Assembly: GCF_900114615.1 (NCBI RefSeq)
Contig: NZ_FOTS01000020.1
Location: forward strand, 16,632 to 80,631
DNA from: Pelosinus propionicus DSM 13327
GTDB taxonomy: Bacteria; Bacillota; Negativicutes; DSM-13327
Reading direction: 5' to 3'
Length of the DNA stretch: 64,000 bases
Under the pieces are notes generated by a model. That model worked only from the letters and a program-made list of their open reading frames with translations, was not told where the DNA came from and made no database searches. Position 1 is the stretch's first letter. The number at the start of each line of letters is the position of its first letter. This document shows, in pieces, positions 47,572 through 56,095 of the stretch. Made by a program: the position numbers and the translations under genes.

Positions 47572-49914
47572 TTGTCTAAGCGTCATACAGCAAGCGAAAT
47601 AGAAGATAATAAAGAACGTGTTAATCCAAGGCTCCGCTCTGAGGTATTGGGTATTTTTCTTTTAGCTGCAGGGATTATCTCAATTATTAGTTTGCTGGAT
47701 TTTAACACTGGATCTATTGGTCTATATCTATCAAAATTTTTAAAGTACTCTTTTGGCTTAGGTGCTTTCATTATTCCTTTATTACTGATTATTATTGGTG
47801 GCTTTTATATCAAGAAAGATCATGGCATCGTATATAGTATTCGTTTTTGGGGTCTAGCGTTGCTATATATATCTTTATTAGCTTTAACACATCATTTTTT
47901 AATTATTGAAAATAGAGAGATACTGCCAGAAAGTTTAGCTAATGGAGGCGGCCTAATTGGTGGTATGTTGTTGTTTATACTGCGTAAATTTTTTGGATTC
48001 TATGGTGCCTTTATAATATTAGTTGCTTCAGGTTTGTGTGGCATTTTAATTGCAACTACTTGGTCATTATATCAAACCTATTTAGTTGCTAAAGAAAGAA
48101 CCCAGCAGGGATTGTCTACTGCATATGAGCAAATCGAAAAAGCCGGAAGTTTTTATAATCAAGAAAAAGATAGAAATTTTCTAAGGAAAAATAATAAAGA
48201 AGAAATAAAAGAGCAGGATGAAGATAGTAGAGAGTTTACTGGCAGACCTCTAAGCGACAGTTTATTAGAACAGGCTGCGTATCAAGAAGCTGAGGAAATA
48301 AACGATAAGATAAGAAAAGATGAACCGATTCAGAGGGCGCGAGAGAATGTTGCTGAAGTAAAGCATAAGCCCAATAACAAGGGAAAAATAGAGGAAAATC
48401 ATTCTATTTTAGAACCTGAGAGTACTTTTGTTTCAGGGTATGTATTGCCGCCACTATCAATATTACAAAAATCAACAAATCAGGCGGATAGTAAGCGAGC
48501 AAAAGAAGTAGCTAATAATGCTAAAATTCTTGAGAGTACTCTGGAAAGTTTTAATGTCAAAGCTAAAATGATCCATATCAGTCAAGGACCTACTGTAACC
48601 CGTTATGAGTTAGAACCTGCCCCCGGTGTAAAAGTTAGTAAAATTGTTAATTTAGCAGACGATATTGCTTTGAGTCTTGCCGCATCTGGAGTACGTATTG
48701 AAGCACCGATTCCAGGAAAAGCAGCTATTGGTATTGAAGTTCCCAATAAGGTTTTAGCGAGTGTTCCTTTGAGGGACGTGCTAGAAAGCAATGAATTTTT
48801 GAAAGCAACCTCAAAGTTAATTGTGGCTTTAGGTAAAGATATTGCTGGTCAGACTGTGACAGCTGATTTAGGGAAAATGCCTCATTTATTAGTGGCGGGT
48901 TCTACAGGGTCTGGCAAGAGCGTGTGTATTAATACGTTGTTAACGAGTATATTGTTTAAAGCAACCCCTCAGGAAGTACGCCTTATTTTAATTGATCCTA
49001 AGGTGGTTGAATTGACCAATTATAATGGTCTTCCTCATTTATTGACACCTGTGGTGACGGATGCACAAAAAGCTGCTTCTGCCTTGCGCTGGGCAGTGCA
49101 AGAAATGGAACGGCGATATGAAATGTTTGCAGCTGCAGGAGTGCGTGATATTGGACGATATAATGAATTAATTGATAATTTTCCAGTTGGTGAGGGTTCC
49201 AGTGGAGAAAAAATTCCTTATATTTTAATTATTATTGATGAGTTGGCAGACCTAATGATGGTATCACCAGTTGATGTAGAGGATGCTATTATCCGCTTAG
49301 CCCAAAAAGCTCGGGCGGCGGGAATCCATATGGTATTAGCGACGCAAAGACCTTCTGTAGATGTAATTACTGGCTTAATCAAGGCTAATGTACCGTCTCG
49401 GATTGCCTTTGCCGTGTCCTCTCAAATTGATTCACGAACCATATTGGATATGGCTGGAGCAGAAAAATTGCTAGGTAAGGGAGATATGTTGTTTTATCCT
49501 ATAGGTATGTCTAAGCCCCTTAGAGTGCAAGGCGCATTTATTGCTGATAGCGAAGTAGAAGAACTTACAGAATATATTAAGAAGCAGGTAGAACCTCCTG
49601 AATATATGGAAGGAATTACTGCTTGTGAAAACTTAAAAAAAGAAGAAAATGATACAAATCTTTTTGAAGATGAACTATTTGAAGATGCTGTGCGTATTAT
49701 TATGGAATTAAATCAGGCATCTGCGTCTATGCTGCAAAGAAAATTTCGAATTGGCTATACAAGGGCATCTCGTTTAATTGATACTATGGAAGAAATGAAA
49801 ATTATTGGTCCCAATATGGGAAGTAAACCTCGGGATATTATCATGACTTATGATCAGGTATGTGATCGTTATTTTAATGATGCAGCCCAATCTAATAATA
49901 CGGATTTAGAATAG
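47572..49914 (+). CDS. ftsK: DNA translocase FtsK/SpoIIIE
   Basis: Septal DNA pump that clears chromosomes from the division or sporulation septum. Four N-terminal membrane segments (about 25-165), a charged linker (about 185-300), an alpha-beta motor domain with Walker A GSTGSGKSVCIN and IIIDELADLMM, and a C-terminal winged-helix gamma domain (ASMLQRKFRIGYTRASRLID). 780 aa. TTG start preceded by AGGTGG. Whether it acts in division, sporulation or both cannot be told. Confidence 0.96.
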   Translation: MSKRHTASEIEDNKERVNPRLRSEVLGIFLLAAGIISIISLLDFNTGSIGLYLSKFLKYSFGLGAFIIPLLLIIIGGFYIKKDHGIVYSIRFWGLALLYISLLALTHHFLIIENREILPESLANGGGLIGGMLLFILRKFFGFYGAFIILVASGLCGILIATTWSLYQTYLVAKERTQQGLSTAYEQIEKAGSFYNQEKDRNFLRKNNKEEIKEQDEDSREFTGRPLSDSLLEQAAYQEAEEINDKIRKDEPIQRARENVAEVKHKPNNKGKIEENHSILEPESTFVSGYVLPPLSILQKSTNQADSKRAKEVANNAKILESTLESFNVKAKMIHISQGPTVTRYELEPAPGVKVSKIVNLADDIALSLAASGVRIEAPIPGKAAIGIEVPNKVLASVPLRDVLESNEFLKATSKLIVALGKDIAGQTVTADLGKMPHLLVAGSTGSGKSVCINTLLTSILFKATPQEVRLILIDPKVVELTNYNGLPHLLTPVVTDAQKAASALRWAVQEMERRYEMFAAAGVRDIGRYNELIDNFPVGEGSSGEKIPYILIIIDELADLMMVSPVDVEDAIIRLAQKARAAGIHMVLATQRPSVDVITGLIKANVPSRIAFAVSSQIDSRTILDMAGAEKLLGKGDMLFYPIGMSKPLRVQGAFIADSEVEELTEYIKKQVEPPEYMEGITACENLKKEENDTNLFEDELFEDAVRIIMELNQASASMLQRKFRIGYTRASRLIDTMEEMKIIGPNMGSKPRDIIMTYDQVCDRYFNDAAQSNNTDLE

Positions 49915-49928
49915 ATGAGGTGGTAGGT

Positions 49929-50987
49929 TTGCCAGGTCGATATAAGCAGATCACTAAGAAAGTAGGTCTTCCTCCCGGTACTCTTTTACACATTGGCTCC
50001 AAGAGAAGTGAAAAAGTAAAAATAAGAAAGTTATGTTATAGTAGTGATGATTGGACAGAAAAAGAATTTGATAAAGTGGATGAATTGCTGGAAAGCATAA
50101 GTAGCGCAGAGAAATGCTGGATTCATATTAGTGGCGTTCATGTAGTAAGCATGGTTGAGAAAATAGGAGCTGCATTTCAAATACATTCTTTAGTATTAGA
50201 AGATATTGTTAATACAAACCAGCGGCCTAAAATGGAAGATAACAAAGAGTATTTATATATTATTGTCAAAATGATTCATTGCTATGAGAATAATATTGAT
50301 TTTGAACAAGTCAGCTTAATTGTAGGAAATAATTATATTGTATCATTTCAAGAAAATGACAATGATACGTTTACAAAAATACGGGAACGTATCAAAAGCA
50401 CTAACGGTATCATTAGAAGTAAGGACGTGGATTATCTTGCCTATGCCTTGCTTGATTGTATTGTAGATAATTATTATGTTGCTCTTGAATATTTGGGGGA
50501 TAAAATTGAACAATTAGAAAATAGAATTATTGTACATCCTCAGCCTAAGGTATTAAAAGAAATCCATACGCTAAAAAATGAAATGTTATTTGTACGAAAA
50601 GCCGTATGGCCTCTTAGAGAAATTATAAATGCTTTATCTCGAGGAGATTCTGCGTTATTTAAAAAAGATACTCTTATTTATATTCGAGATGTATATGATC
50701 ATATGATACAAGTAATTGATAGTATTGAAATGTATAGGGATATGGTTACGGGGATGCTTGATCTTTATCTTTCCAATGTAAGTTTTAAAACGAATGAAGT
50801 CATGAAAGTCTTAACAATTATTGCTACCATTTTTATTCCCCTCACTTTTATTGTAGGTTTATATGGGATGAATTTTAAATATATGCCGGAACTTGAATGG
50901 AAGTGGGGCTATCCGGCGATTCTATTAATTATGGCCTTTATTAGTGGATGTATGATTATATATTTTCGCAAGAAAAAATGGATGTAA
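49929..50987 (+). CDS. corA: magnesium/cobalt transporter CorA
   Basis: Homopentameric divalent cation channel. Long cytoplasmic domain, then two C-terminal membrane segments with the selectivity motif YGMNF between them and a basic KKKWM end. About 352 aa. The TTG at 49929 follows AGGTGG at 5 bases; a GTG at 49920 is the alternative. Only 14 bases after ftsK, so possibly cotranscribed. Confidence 0.93.
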   Translation: MPGRYKQITKKVGLPPGTLLHIGSKRSEKVKIRKLCYSSDDWTEKEFDKVDELLESISSAEKCWIHISGVHVVSMVEKIGAAFQIHSLVLEDIVNTNQRPKMEDNKEYLYIIVKMIHCYENNIDFEQVSLIVGNNYIVSFQENDNDTFTKIRERIKSTNGIIRSKDVDYLAYALLDCIVDNYYVALEYLGDKIEQLENRIIVHPQPKVLKEIHTLKNEMLFVRKAVWPLREIINALSRGDSALFKKDTLIYIRDVYDHMIQVIDSIEMYRDMVTGMLDLYLSNVSFKTNEVMKVLTIIATIFIPLTFIVGLYGMNFKYMPELEWKWGYPAILLIMAFISGCMIIYFRKKKWM

Positions 50988-51002
50988 ATCCTTACTATTA
51001 AT

Positions 51003-51032
51003 AAAAGTCATACCTCTTAAGGTACGACTTTT
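51003..51032 (+). terminator. corA terminator
   Basis: 13-bp stem AAAAGTCATACCT with AGGTACGACTTTT (one A-C mismatch, written G-U on the other strand), 4-base loop; lies between convergent corA and lysR genes. Confidence 0.75.
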
Positions 51033-51064
51033 AATGATAAAATTATATATAGGTTTGCTCTTAA

Positions 51065-51964
51065 TTAAGGCAAATCCAACTTAGTACCAAAATATTGGCT
51101 GGTTAATTTTAGCCAGGAACGGCTGGCGAAGGATAGATAGCGATCTTTTTTCCAGATCATGCCCAAATGCCAAGGAACCATAGGTTCTGCTAAAGATACT
51201 GTTTTAATTTTGGCAGGGTCAAGTTCATTGCAAATGGTTCGTGGCAATATAGCAATTCCTAAATTAATTGCAACCATTTCAGATATAAAGTCCCATTGGG
51301 AGCTTTCACAGATAATTTTAGGATCAAAGCCGCTTTGAATGCAGCGATTTACGATACGACCATGAAGAGTAAAGTCTTCTCGTAATAAGATAAAGGATTC
51401 ATTTTTTAATTCACTCAGCTCCACATTAGATCGATTGGCTAATTCGTGATCAGGGTGAACGATAAGCATTAGAGGCTCTTTGACAAAAGGAAACATTTCA
51501 AAGTTATTCTCATTAACGGGTAATGCTACCATGCCAATATCCAGGCTGCCATCTTCTACCCCATCCTCAACTTTTTTGGAACCTACTTCAATTAGACTAA
51601 GAGAGATTTGGGGATATAACCTTGTATAATCAGCAATGATCTTAGGGAAAAATCTGGCACCTACCATTGGAGGCAACCCAATCACAAGTGTACCCTTTTT
51701 TAAGTTAATTACATCGGCTAATTCTGATGTTAGGTTTTGAAAAGAAGTTACAATCTGCTGGGATTGGTGAAGAACAGCTCTACCTGCATCAGTCAATTCA
51801 ATTTGCTTTGCAGAGCGATAAAATAAGGTTGTCCCTAACTCGTCTTCTAAAATTTTAATCATTTTACTAATCGACGGCTGTGTGATGTGCAATGAACGAG
51901 CTGCTTTAGTAAAACTACGGTGCCTGGCTACTTCAATAAAATAAGTTAAATGGCGTACGTCCAT
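51065..51964 (-). CDS. LysR family transcriptional regulator
   Basis: 299 aa; N-terminal winged helix (HLTYFIEVARHRSFTKAAR, HITQPSISKMIKILE) and a C-terminal co-inducer domain (about 90-295). The sequence resembles the CidR/YwbI subgroup, but no cid/lrg genes are adjacent. AAGGAG lies 8 bases before the ATG. The divergent gene 245 bases away is ppiB, an unlikely target. The effector is unknown. Confidence 0.9.
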   Translation of the reverse strand: MDVRHLTYFIEVARHRSFTKAARSLHITQPSISKMIKILEDELGTTLFYRSAKQIELTDAGRAVLHQSQQIVTSFQNLTSELADVINLKKGTLVIGLPPMVGARFFPKIIADYTRLYPQISLSLIEVGSKKVEDGVEDGSLDIGMVALPVNENNFEMFPFVKEPLMLIVHPDHELANRSNVELSELKNESFILLREDFTLHGRIVNRCIQSGFDPKIICESSQWDFISEMVAINLGIAILPRTICNELDPAKIKTVSLAEPMVPWHLGMIWKKDRYLSFASRSWLKLTSQYFGTKLDLP

Positions 51965-52163
51965 CTTTCGATCTCCTTTTTAATAATATGTGTCGAATTT
52001 ATATAGTAAGGTACTATAGTTTTTAAGAATAGGTTATAGTATAATTATAATATAAAATAACAGTAAATGCTTGTAATAAAACGCAAAGAATTTAAAACAT
52101 TTAAAACATTTAAATTCTTTCATATTTTATAGATTAAATATAATATAAAAGTGTATAATACTA

Positions 52164-52172
52164 TGGTATAAT
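52164..52172 (+). promoter_or_regulatory. ppiB extended -10 promoter
   Basis: TGGTATAAT, identical to the ftsK and gyrA elements, about 37 bases before the TTG start. No clear -35. The stretch before it (51965-52163) is very AT-rich with short ATTTAAAAC-like repeats near 52090-52112. Confidence 0.55.
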
Positions 52173-52208
52173 AATAAAGGAAAAAATGATCAAAGTGAGG
52201 GAATTTCT

Positions 52209-52640
52209 TTGAAAAAAGCAATTATCGAATTGGATAAAGGTAAAATTTCAATAGAATTATTTGAAAAAGATGCACCGAAAACAGTAGCTAATTTTGAAAA
52301 ATTAATTACAGAAGGTTTTTATAATGGCATTTCATTTCACCGTGTTATAAAAGGTTTTGTAGCTCAAGGTGGATGTCCTAATGGTACTGGAACGGGCGGC
52401 CCTGGTTATACGATTCCTTGTGAGACAAAAGATAATCCTCGAATTCATGAACGTGGCTCTTTGTCAATGGCTCATCGTGGGCCGAACACTGGAGGCAGTC
52501 AATTTTTTATTGTGTATGAGCCTCAGCCTCATTTAGATGGCGTACATACTGTATTTGGTAAAGTAATTGAGGGTATGGATGTCGTTGATAAAATCACTGA
52601 AGGTGACATTATGAATAAGGTTACAGTGATTGAAAAATAG
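52209..52640 (+). CDS. ppiB: peptidyl-prolyl cis-trans isomerase, cyclophilin type
   Basis: Cytoplasmic cyclophilin: [29 protein letters not shown] core (seen as [13 protein letters not shown]) and GSQFFIVY active-site residues. 143 aa, a minimal cyclophilin without signal peptide. TTG start with GAGGG 7 bases upstream. Followed by its own terminator. Confidence 0.95.
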   Translation: MKKAIIELDKGKISIELFEKDAPKTVANFEKLITEGFYNGISFHRVIKGFVAQGGCPNGTGTGGPGYTIPCETKDNPRIHERGSLSMAHRGPNTGGSQFFIVYEPQPHLDGVHTVFGKVIEGMDVVDKITEGDIMNKVTVIEK

Positions 52641-52677
52641 AAACTAAAGATTGTCCAACTGATGGATATGTTTTTTA

Positions 52678-52712
52678 GGGTGGGAACATCAATTGATGTA
52701 ATCTCACCTTTT
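52678..52712 (+). terminator. ppiB terminator
   Basis: Stem GGTGGGA.ACATCAA with TTGATGTAATCTCACC (G-U pairs and a bulge), followed by TTTTATTTTT; it ends just before the ribosome site of the next gene. Confidence 0.75.
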
Positions 52713-52731
52713 ATTTTTAGGAGGGAATATT

Positions 52732-53496
52732 TTGGAGAATATTAGTGTAGATCTGATTTTATTTTTAATGGGAGCTGGATTTATTGCCGCTTTTATTGAT
52801 TCTGTAGTTGGTGGTGGAGGATTAATATCTTTACCAGCTTTATTACTTTCTGGATTGCCGCCGACAATCGCATTAGGTACTAATAAAATGGCAAGTGTAA
52901 TGGGAAGTTTTACGAGTACGATTTCATTTATGCGGTCAGGTAAGATAAATATTGAAATTATTAAATATTTATTTCCTCTTTCCTTTATTGGATCAGCATT
53001 TGGTGTTATTGCCGTTCAGCAAATACCATCTCAATTTTTAAAACCATTGGTAGTTGTTATGCTGGTAGTGGTTACTATTTATACTTTTACAAAAAAAGAA
53101 TGGGGAGATGTATCTACCTATGACGGTATGAGTAAACGGACAGCATACTTAAGTGGCATAGTTGCTTTTACTATTGGTTTTTATGATGGTTTTTTCGGAC
53201 CAGGAGCAGGTTCCTTTTTTATTTTTGCCTTTTTAATGATTGGATTTGATTTTGTAATGGCTGCTGGGAATTCCAAAGCGTTAAATTTTGCTAGTAATAT
53301 TGCAGCTGTTGTTACTTTTATTTATTTTGATTCTATTAATTATTATTATGCTATACCTATGGGATTTTCTATGATTCTTGGTGCCTTGGCAGGTTCTAGA
53401 TTAGCGATAAAAAAAGGCGCTGCTTATGTGCGCCCACTATTTTTATTTATGTCAGTTGTTTTAATTAGTAAGCAGCTATGGGATGTCTTGCGTTAA
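52732..53496 (+). CDS. TauE/SafE family sulfite/organosulfur exporter-like permease
   Basis: 254 aa membrane protein with about eight segments. The family repeat is visible as DSVVGGGGLISLPALL (residues about 20-35) and GFYDGFFGPGAGSFFIF (about 150-167), each followed by an N-K motif (LGTNKMAS; GNSKALNFASN). Substrate unknown; relatives export sulfite, sulfoacetate or related anions. TTG start with AGGAGGG 6 bases upstream. Its stop codon interleaves with that of the convergent kinase gene. Confidence 0.88.
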   Translation: MENISVDLILFLMGAGFIAAFIDSVVGGGGLISLPALLLSGLPPTIALGTNKMASVMGSFTSTISFMRSGKINIEIIKYLFPLSFIGSAFGVIAVQQIPSQFLKPLVVVMLVVVTIYTFTKKEWGDVSTYDGMSKRTAYLSGIVAFTIGFYDGFFGPGAGSFFIFAFLMIGFDFVMAAGNSKALNFASNIAAVVTFIYFDSINYYYAIPMGFSMILGALAGSRLAIKKGAAYVRPLFLFMSVVLISKQLWDVLR

Positions 53497-55070
53497 ACAT
53501 TGGCAACTGGGGGTAAATATCTGACTACATCTTTATTCTTAATGGGAAATAAAATATAAAAAGTAGTGCCATGGGGACTGGTTATTGGTTGTATAGTGGC
53601 ATTATGGCGATTAGCAATACTATAACAAACTGCTAATCCTAATCCAGTTCCCTTTTCTTTCGTGGTGAAAAAAGGCGTACCAATTTTTTTCATAATATCC
53701 TTAGGTATACCGTGACCTTCGTCTTGTACGGCTAAAGCCACGGTATTATCGTAGGTAAAGGTTTGAATTGAGATTGTTCCGCCTGATTTCATTGCATCTA
53801 AACCGTTATTAACCAGGTTAAGTATCAGTTGACGAATCTCTTTTTCATCCAGCTGTAAATTTGGTATTGGAGATAAATCGTGATGAATTATTTTATTATC
53901 AACAATGGCATTAGCTTGCATTAAAGGCATAAGAGCATTGATGATATTGTTTAAGCTTGTTTCTTTTAAGTGAACTGACTTATCTTTCGCCAAAGATAAG
54001 AATTCAGAAATAATAGAGTTAGCTCGATCAAGTTCATCGATCATAATATTAAAAAAAACATTATTTTTTATATTTTCTTTTTTCAAAGACATCATTTGGA
54101 GAAATCCTCGTACTGTGGTCATGGGATTTCGAACTTCATGACCGATACTAGCAGCCATTTCCCCTACTAAATTTAATCGATCAAGACGGGCTATTTCAGT
54201 TGTTAAATTGGTATAAGTTGTAATATCTCGTGAAGTACATAAAGCACGTTCGACGGAACCGTCGATTCCGAACTCTGGCACGATACGGGCATGAAAGTAT
54301 CGAATTCCAGTTAGACCTGGATATTCATATTCAAATACATTTGGTTTTTTAGTTATAAAAACCTGTTGGACATTTATTTTCCAAAGATTTAAAGTATTTG
54401 TATCGCAATCGGTAAGTTCATACAAGGTTTTATTGATATATTCTTTAGCAGGTATTCCTGTTAGCTGAGTGATAGAAGAATTAATAAAAGTAATCCGCAT
54501 GGTTTTATCAATTCGGGAAATAATATCGGGAGTATTTTCAATTAGTGCTTGAAATTCTTGATGTTGCCGATATAGCTTGGCTTCCAATTTTTTATGATCT
54601 GTAATATTTATTAAGGTATACAGGGCGGACTTAATAATGTCCTCTTGATTGTATTCTGGTATGATTCTACATTGATAATAATAATGTTCTCCCTGTTGAT
54701 TAATAAAGTCAGATTCAAATAATGCTTCCTTGCCAGTGGAAAAAGCATAAGAAAAAGAAGCTTCCCATAATACACAAAAGTTATGCGGCATGCCAGCTTC
54801 ACGAAATGTTTTGCCAATAAATTCTTGAGAAGAAATTCCAGTATCCTTAAAGATAACAGGATTAATATAAATATGTTGACTTTTCGTATTTACACGAGCA
54901 AAAATAAGAGGCAAATTCTCGATCAATGTCTTATACTCTTCTTGATTTTGTCGTATGATTTGTTGATATTTAAGATGAAGAAGCTGAGGGTTTTCCCGGC
55001 AATTAATTTCAGTGTACTGATCGTGTATTTCGGTTATAAAATTCTTTTTCGCATTTATATTCGTTCCCAT
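53493..55070 (-). CDS. soluble PAS-domain sensor histidine kinase
   Basis: 525 aa with no membrane segment. Two PAS domains (about 50-170 and 175-300), a HisKA domain with phospho-acceptor in SIGHEVRNPMTTVRGFL (about 312), and an ATPase domain with N-box LVNNGLDAM, DEGHGIP and GTGLGLAV. No response regulator is adjacent, so it is an orphan. In a spore-former it could feed the Spo0 phosphorelay like KinA or KinE; this is inference from architecture. AAAGGA about 8 bases before the ATG. Confidence 0.9.
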   Translation of the reverse strand: MGTNINAKKNFITEIHDQYTEINCRENPQLLHLKYQQIIRQNQEEYKTLIENLPLIFARVNTKSQHIYINPVIFKDTGISSQEFIGKTFREAGMPHNFCVLWEASFSYAFSTGKEALFESDFINQQGEHYYYQCRIIPEYNQEDIIKSALYTLINITDHKKLEAKLYRQHQEFQALIENTPDIISRIDKTMRITFINSSITQLTGIPAKEYINKTLYELTDCDTNTLNLWKINVQQVFITKKPNVFEYEYPGLTGIRYFHARIVPEFGIDGSVERALCTSRDITTYTNLTTEIARLDRLNLVGEMAASIGHEVRNPMTTVRGFLQMMSLKKENIKNNVFFNIMIDELDRANSIISEFLSLAKDKSVHLKETSLNNIINALMPLMQANAIVDNKIIHHDLSPIPNLQLDEKEIRQLILNLVNNGLDAMKSGGTISIQTFTYDNTVALAVQDEGHGIPKDIMKKIGTPFFTTKEKGTGLGLAVCYSIANRHNATIQPITSPHGTTFYILFPIKNKDVVRYLPPVANV

Positions 55071-55174
55071 GCGTATTTTCCTTTCTATAACTAAATGGAA
55101 ATTTTTAACTTATTGACGTATTCTATAAAATTTGTAAATTACCTTTAGGTTATCATAAATAAAAATAAAAAAAT

Positions 55175-55813
55175 TTAGTATAATCTAGAAAGACCAAGTA
55201 AGATTAAAATTAACCCTGGTAAATACGGAACCTTTTTCTTTAATTGTTCAGAAATAAAGTGTTTAGAAGCATAGATTCCAAATGTGATAACTAGGATTTG
55301 TATCAGTCCCATAGTAATAGGAGTGTAAAAAGGCAAAGGGCTTACTAAGGCAGCAGCAAAAATTGCTATCATATTGTCAATACCGAGAGCTAATCCTAAA
55401 AGTATAGCTTCTATCGAGCTAATGAACTGAGAATGATCAACATCTGCTTTTTCTGGTTTAGCCATGATGTTGATTACAAGCCGGCCGATGGAAAAGGTAA
55501 GATTTGTAGATGGAACTCCGGAAGTTATAGAATCTGAATGAACTTTTGCGGAAAAGTACTCTTGAAATAAACTAAATAACCCCATGATCGTAAGTAATAG
55601 TGCACCTATAAGTACTGCTATTTTGGTATTTAACATTGCTCCTAAGATATGTGCACTTCCCATGGCCAAACTAACACATATTGTTGTTGTTAGCCCTACA
55701 ATGAATAAAGAAATCCTAGATATAAAAATATTTTTTAATCCGTAGGAAATACCAGCAATAAAGCCGTCGATACTTACAGCAAATCCTAAGAATAATACAT
55801 AGCACAACGTCAT
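55175..55813 (-). CDS. ytaF: sporulation membrane protein YtaF (MntP-like)
   Basis: 212 aa with six membrane segments; paired motifs VSIDGFIAGISYG and LGIDNMIAIFAAAL carry intramembrane Asp residues like the MntP manganese exporter family. The YtaF branch is found in spore-formers. GGGAGG lies 8 bases before the ATG. 104 bases upstream of the kinase gene on the same strand. Confidence 0.9.
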   Translation of the reverse strand: MTLCYVLFLGFAVSIDGFIAGISYGLKNIFISRISLFIVGLTTTICVSLAMGSAHILGAMLNTKIAVLIGALLLTIMGLFSLFQEYFSAKVHSDSITSGVPSTNLTFSIGRLVINIMAKPEKADVDHSQFISSIEAILLGLALGIDNMIAIFAAALVSPLPFYTPITMGLIQILVITFGIYASKHFISEQLKKKVPYLPGLILILLGLSRLY

Positions 55814-55956
55814 TCATATAGCCTCCCATAGGTAGAGTGGTTAGAGAAGGTATCTACAAATAATATATGGTGAAGGTTAATCTTTGGTGACGATGAAGCT
55901 TTTGTATTGTTATTCAAGGATTAGAAGGATTTTTTAAAAATATAGGGAAATTATAT

Positions 55957-55964
55957 GGTATAAT
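55957..55964 (+). promoter_or_regulatory. gyrA extended -10 promoter
   Basis: GGTATAAT within TGGTATAAT, about 130 bases before the gyrA start; -35 not recognisable. The leader holds a hairpin (55988-56019). Confidence 0.55.
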
Positions 55965-55987
55965 AAGAAGTTGAAGTAAGTGATTAA

Positions 55988-56019
55988 CATACTACTCATA
56001 AAATATTTTGAGTGGTATG
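55988..56019 (+). repeat. gyrA leader hairpin
   Basis: 11-bp stem CATACTACTCA with TGAGTGGTATG (one G-U), 10-base loop, then GTTGTTTTGC. About 20 bases after the predicted start; it could be an attenuator or an mRNA-stabilising 5' stem. Confidence 0.6.
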
Positions 56020-56095
56020 GTTGTTTTGCATTGGTATGAAAAAAGACAAGTCTAGGAATTATCGCAATTTAAAATTGTGTTTTTGAGGTGAGAAT

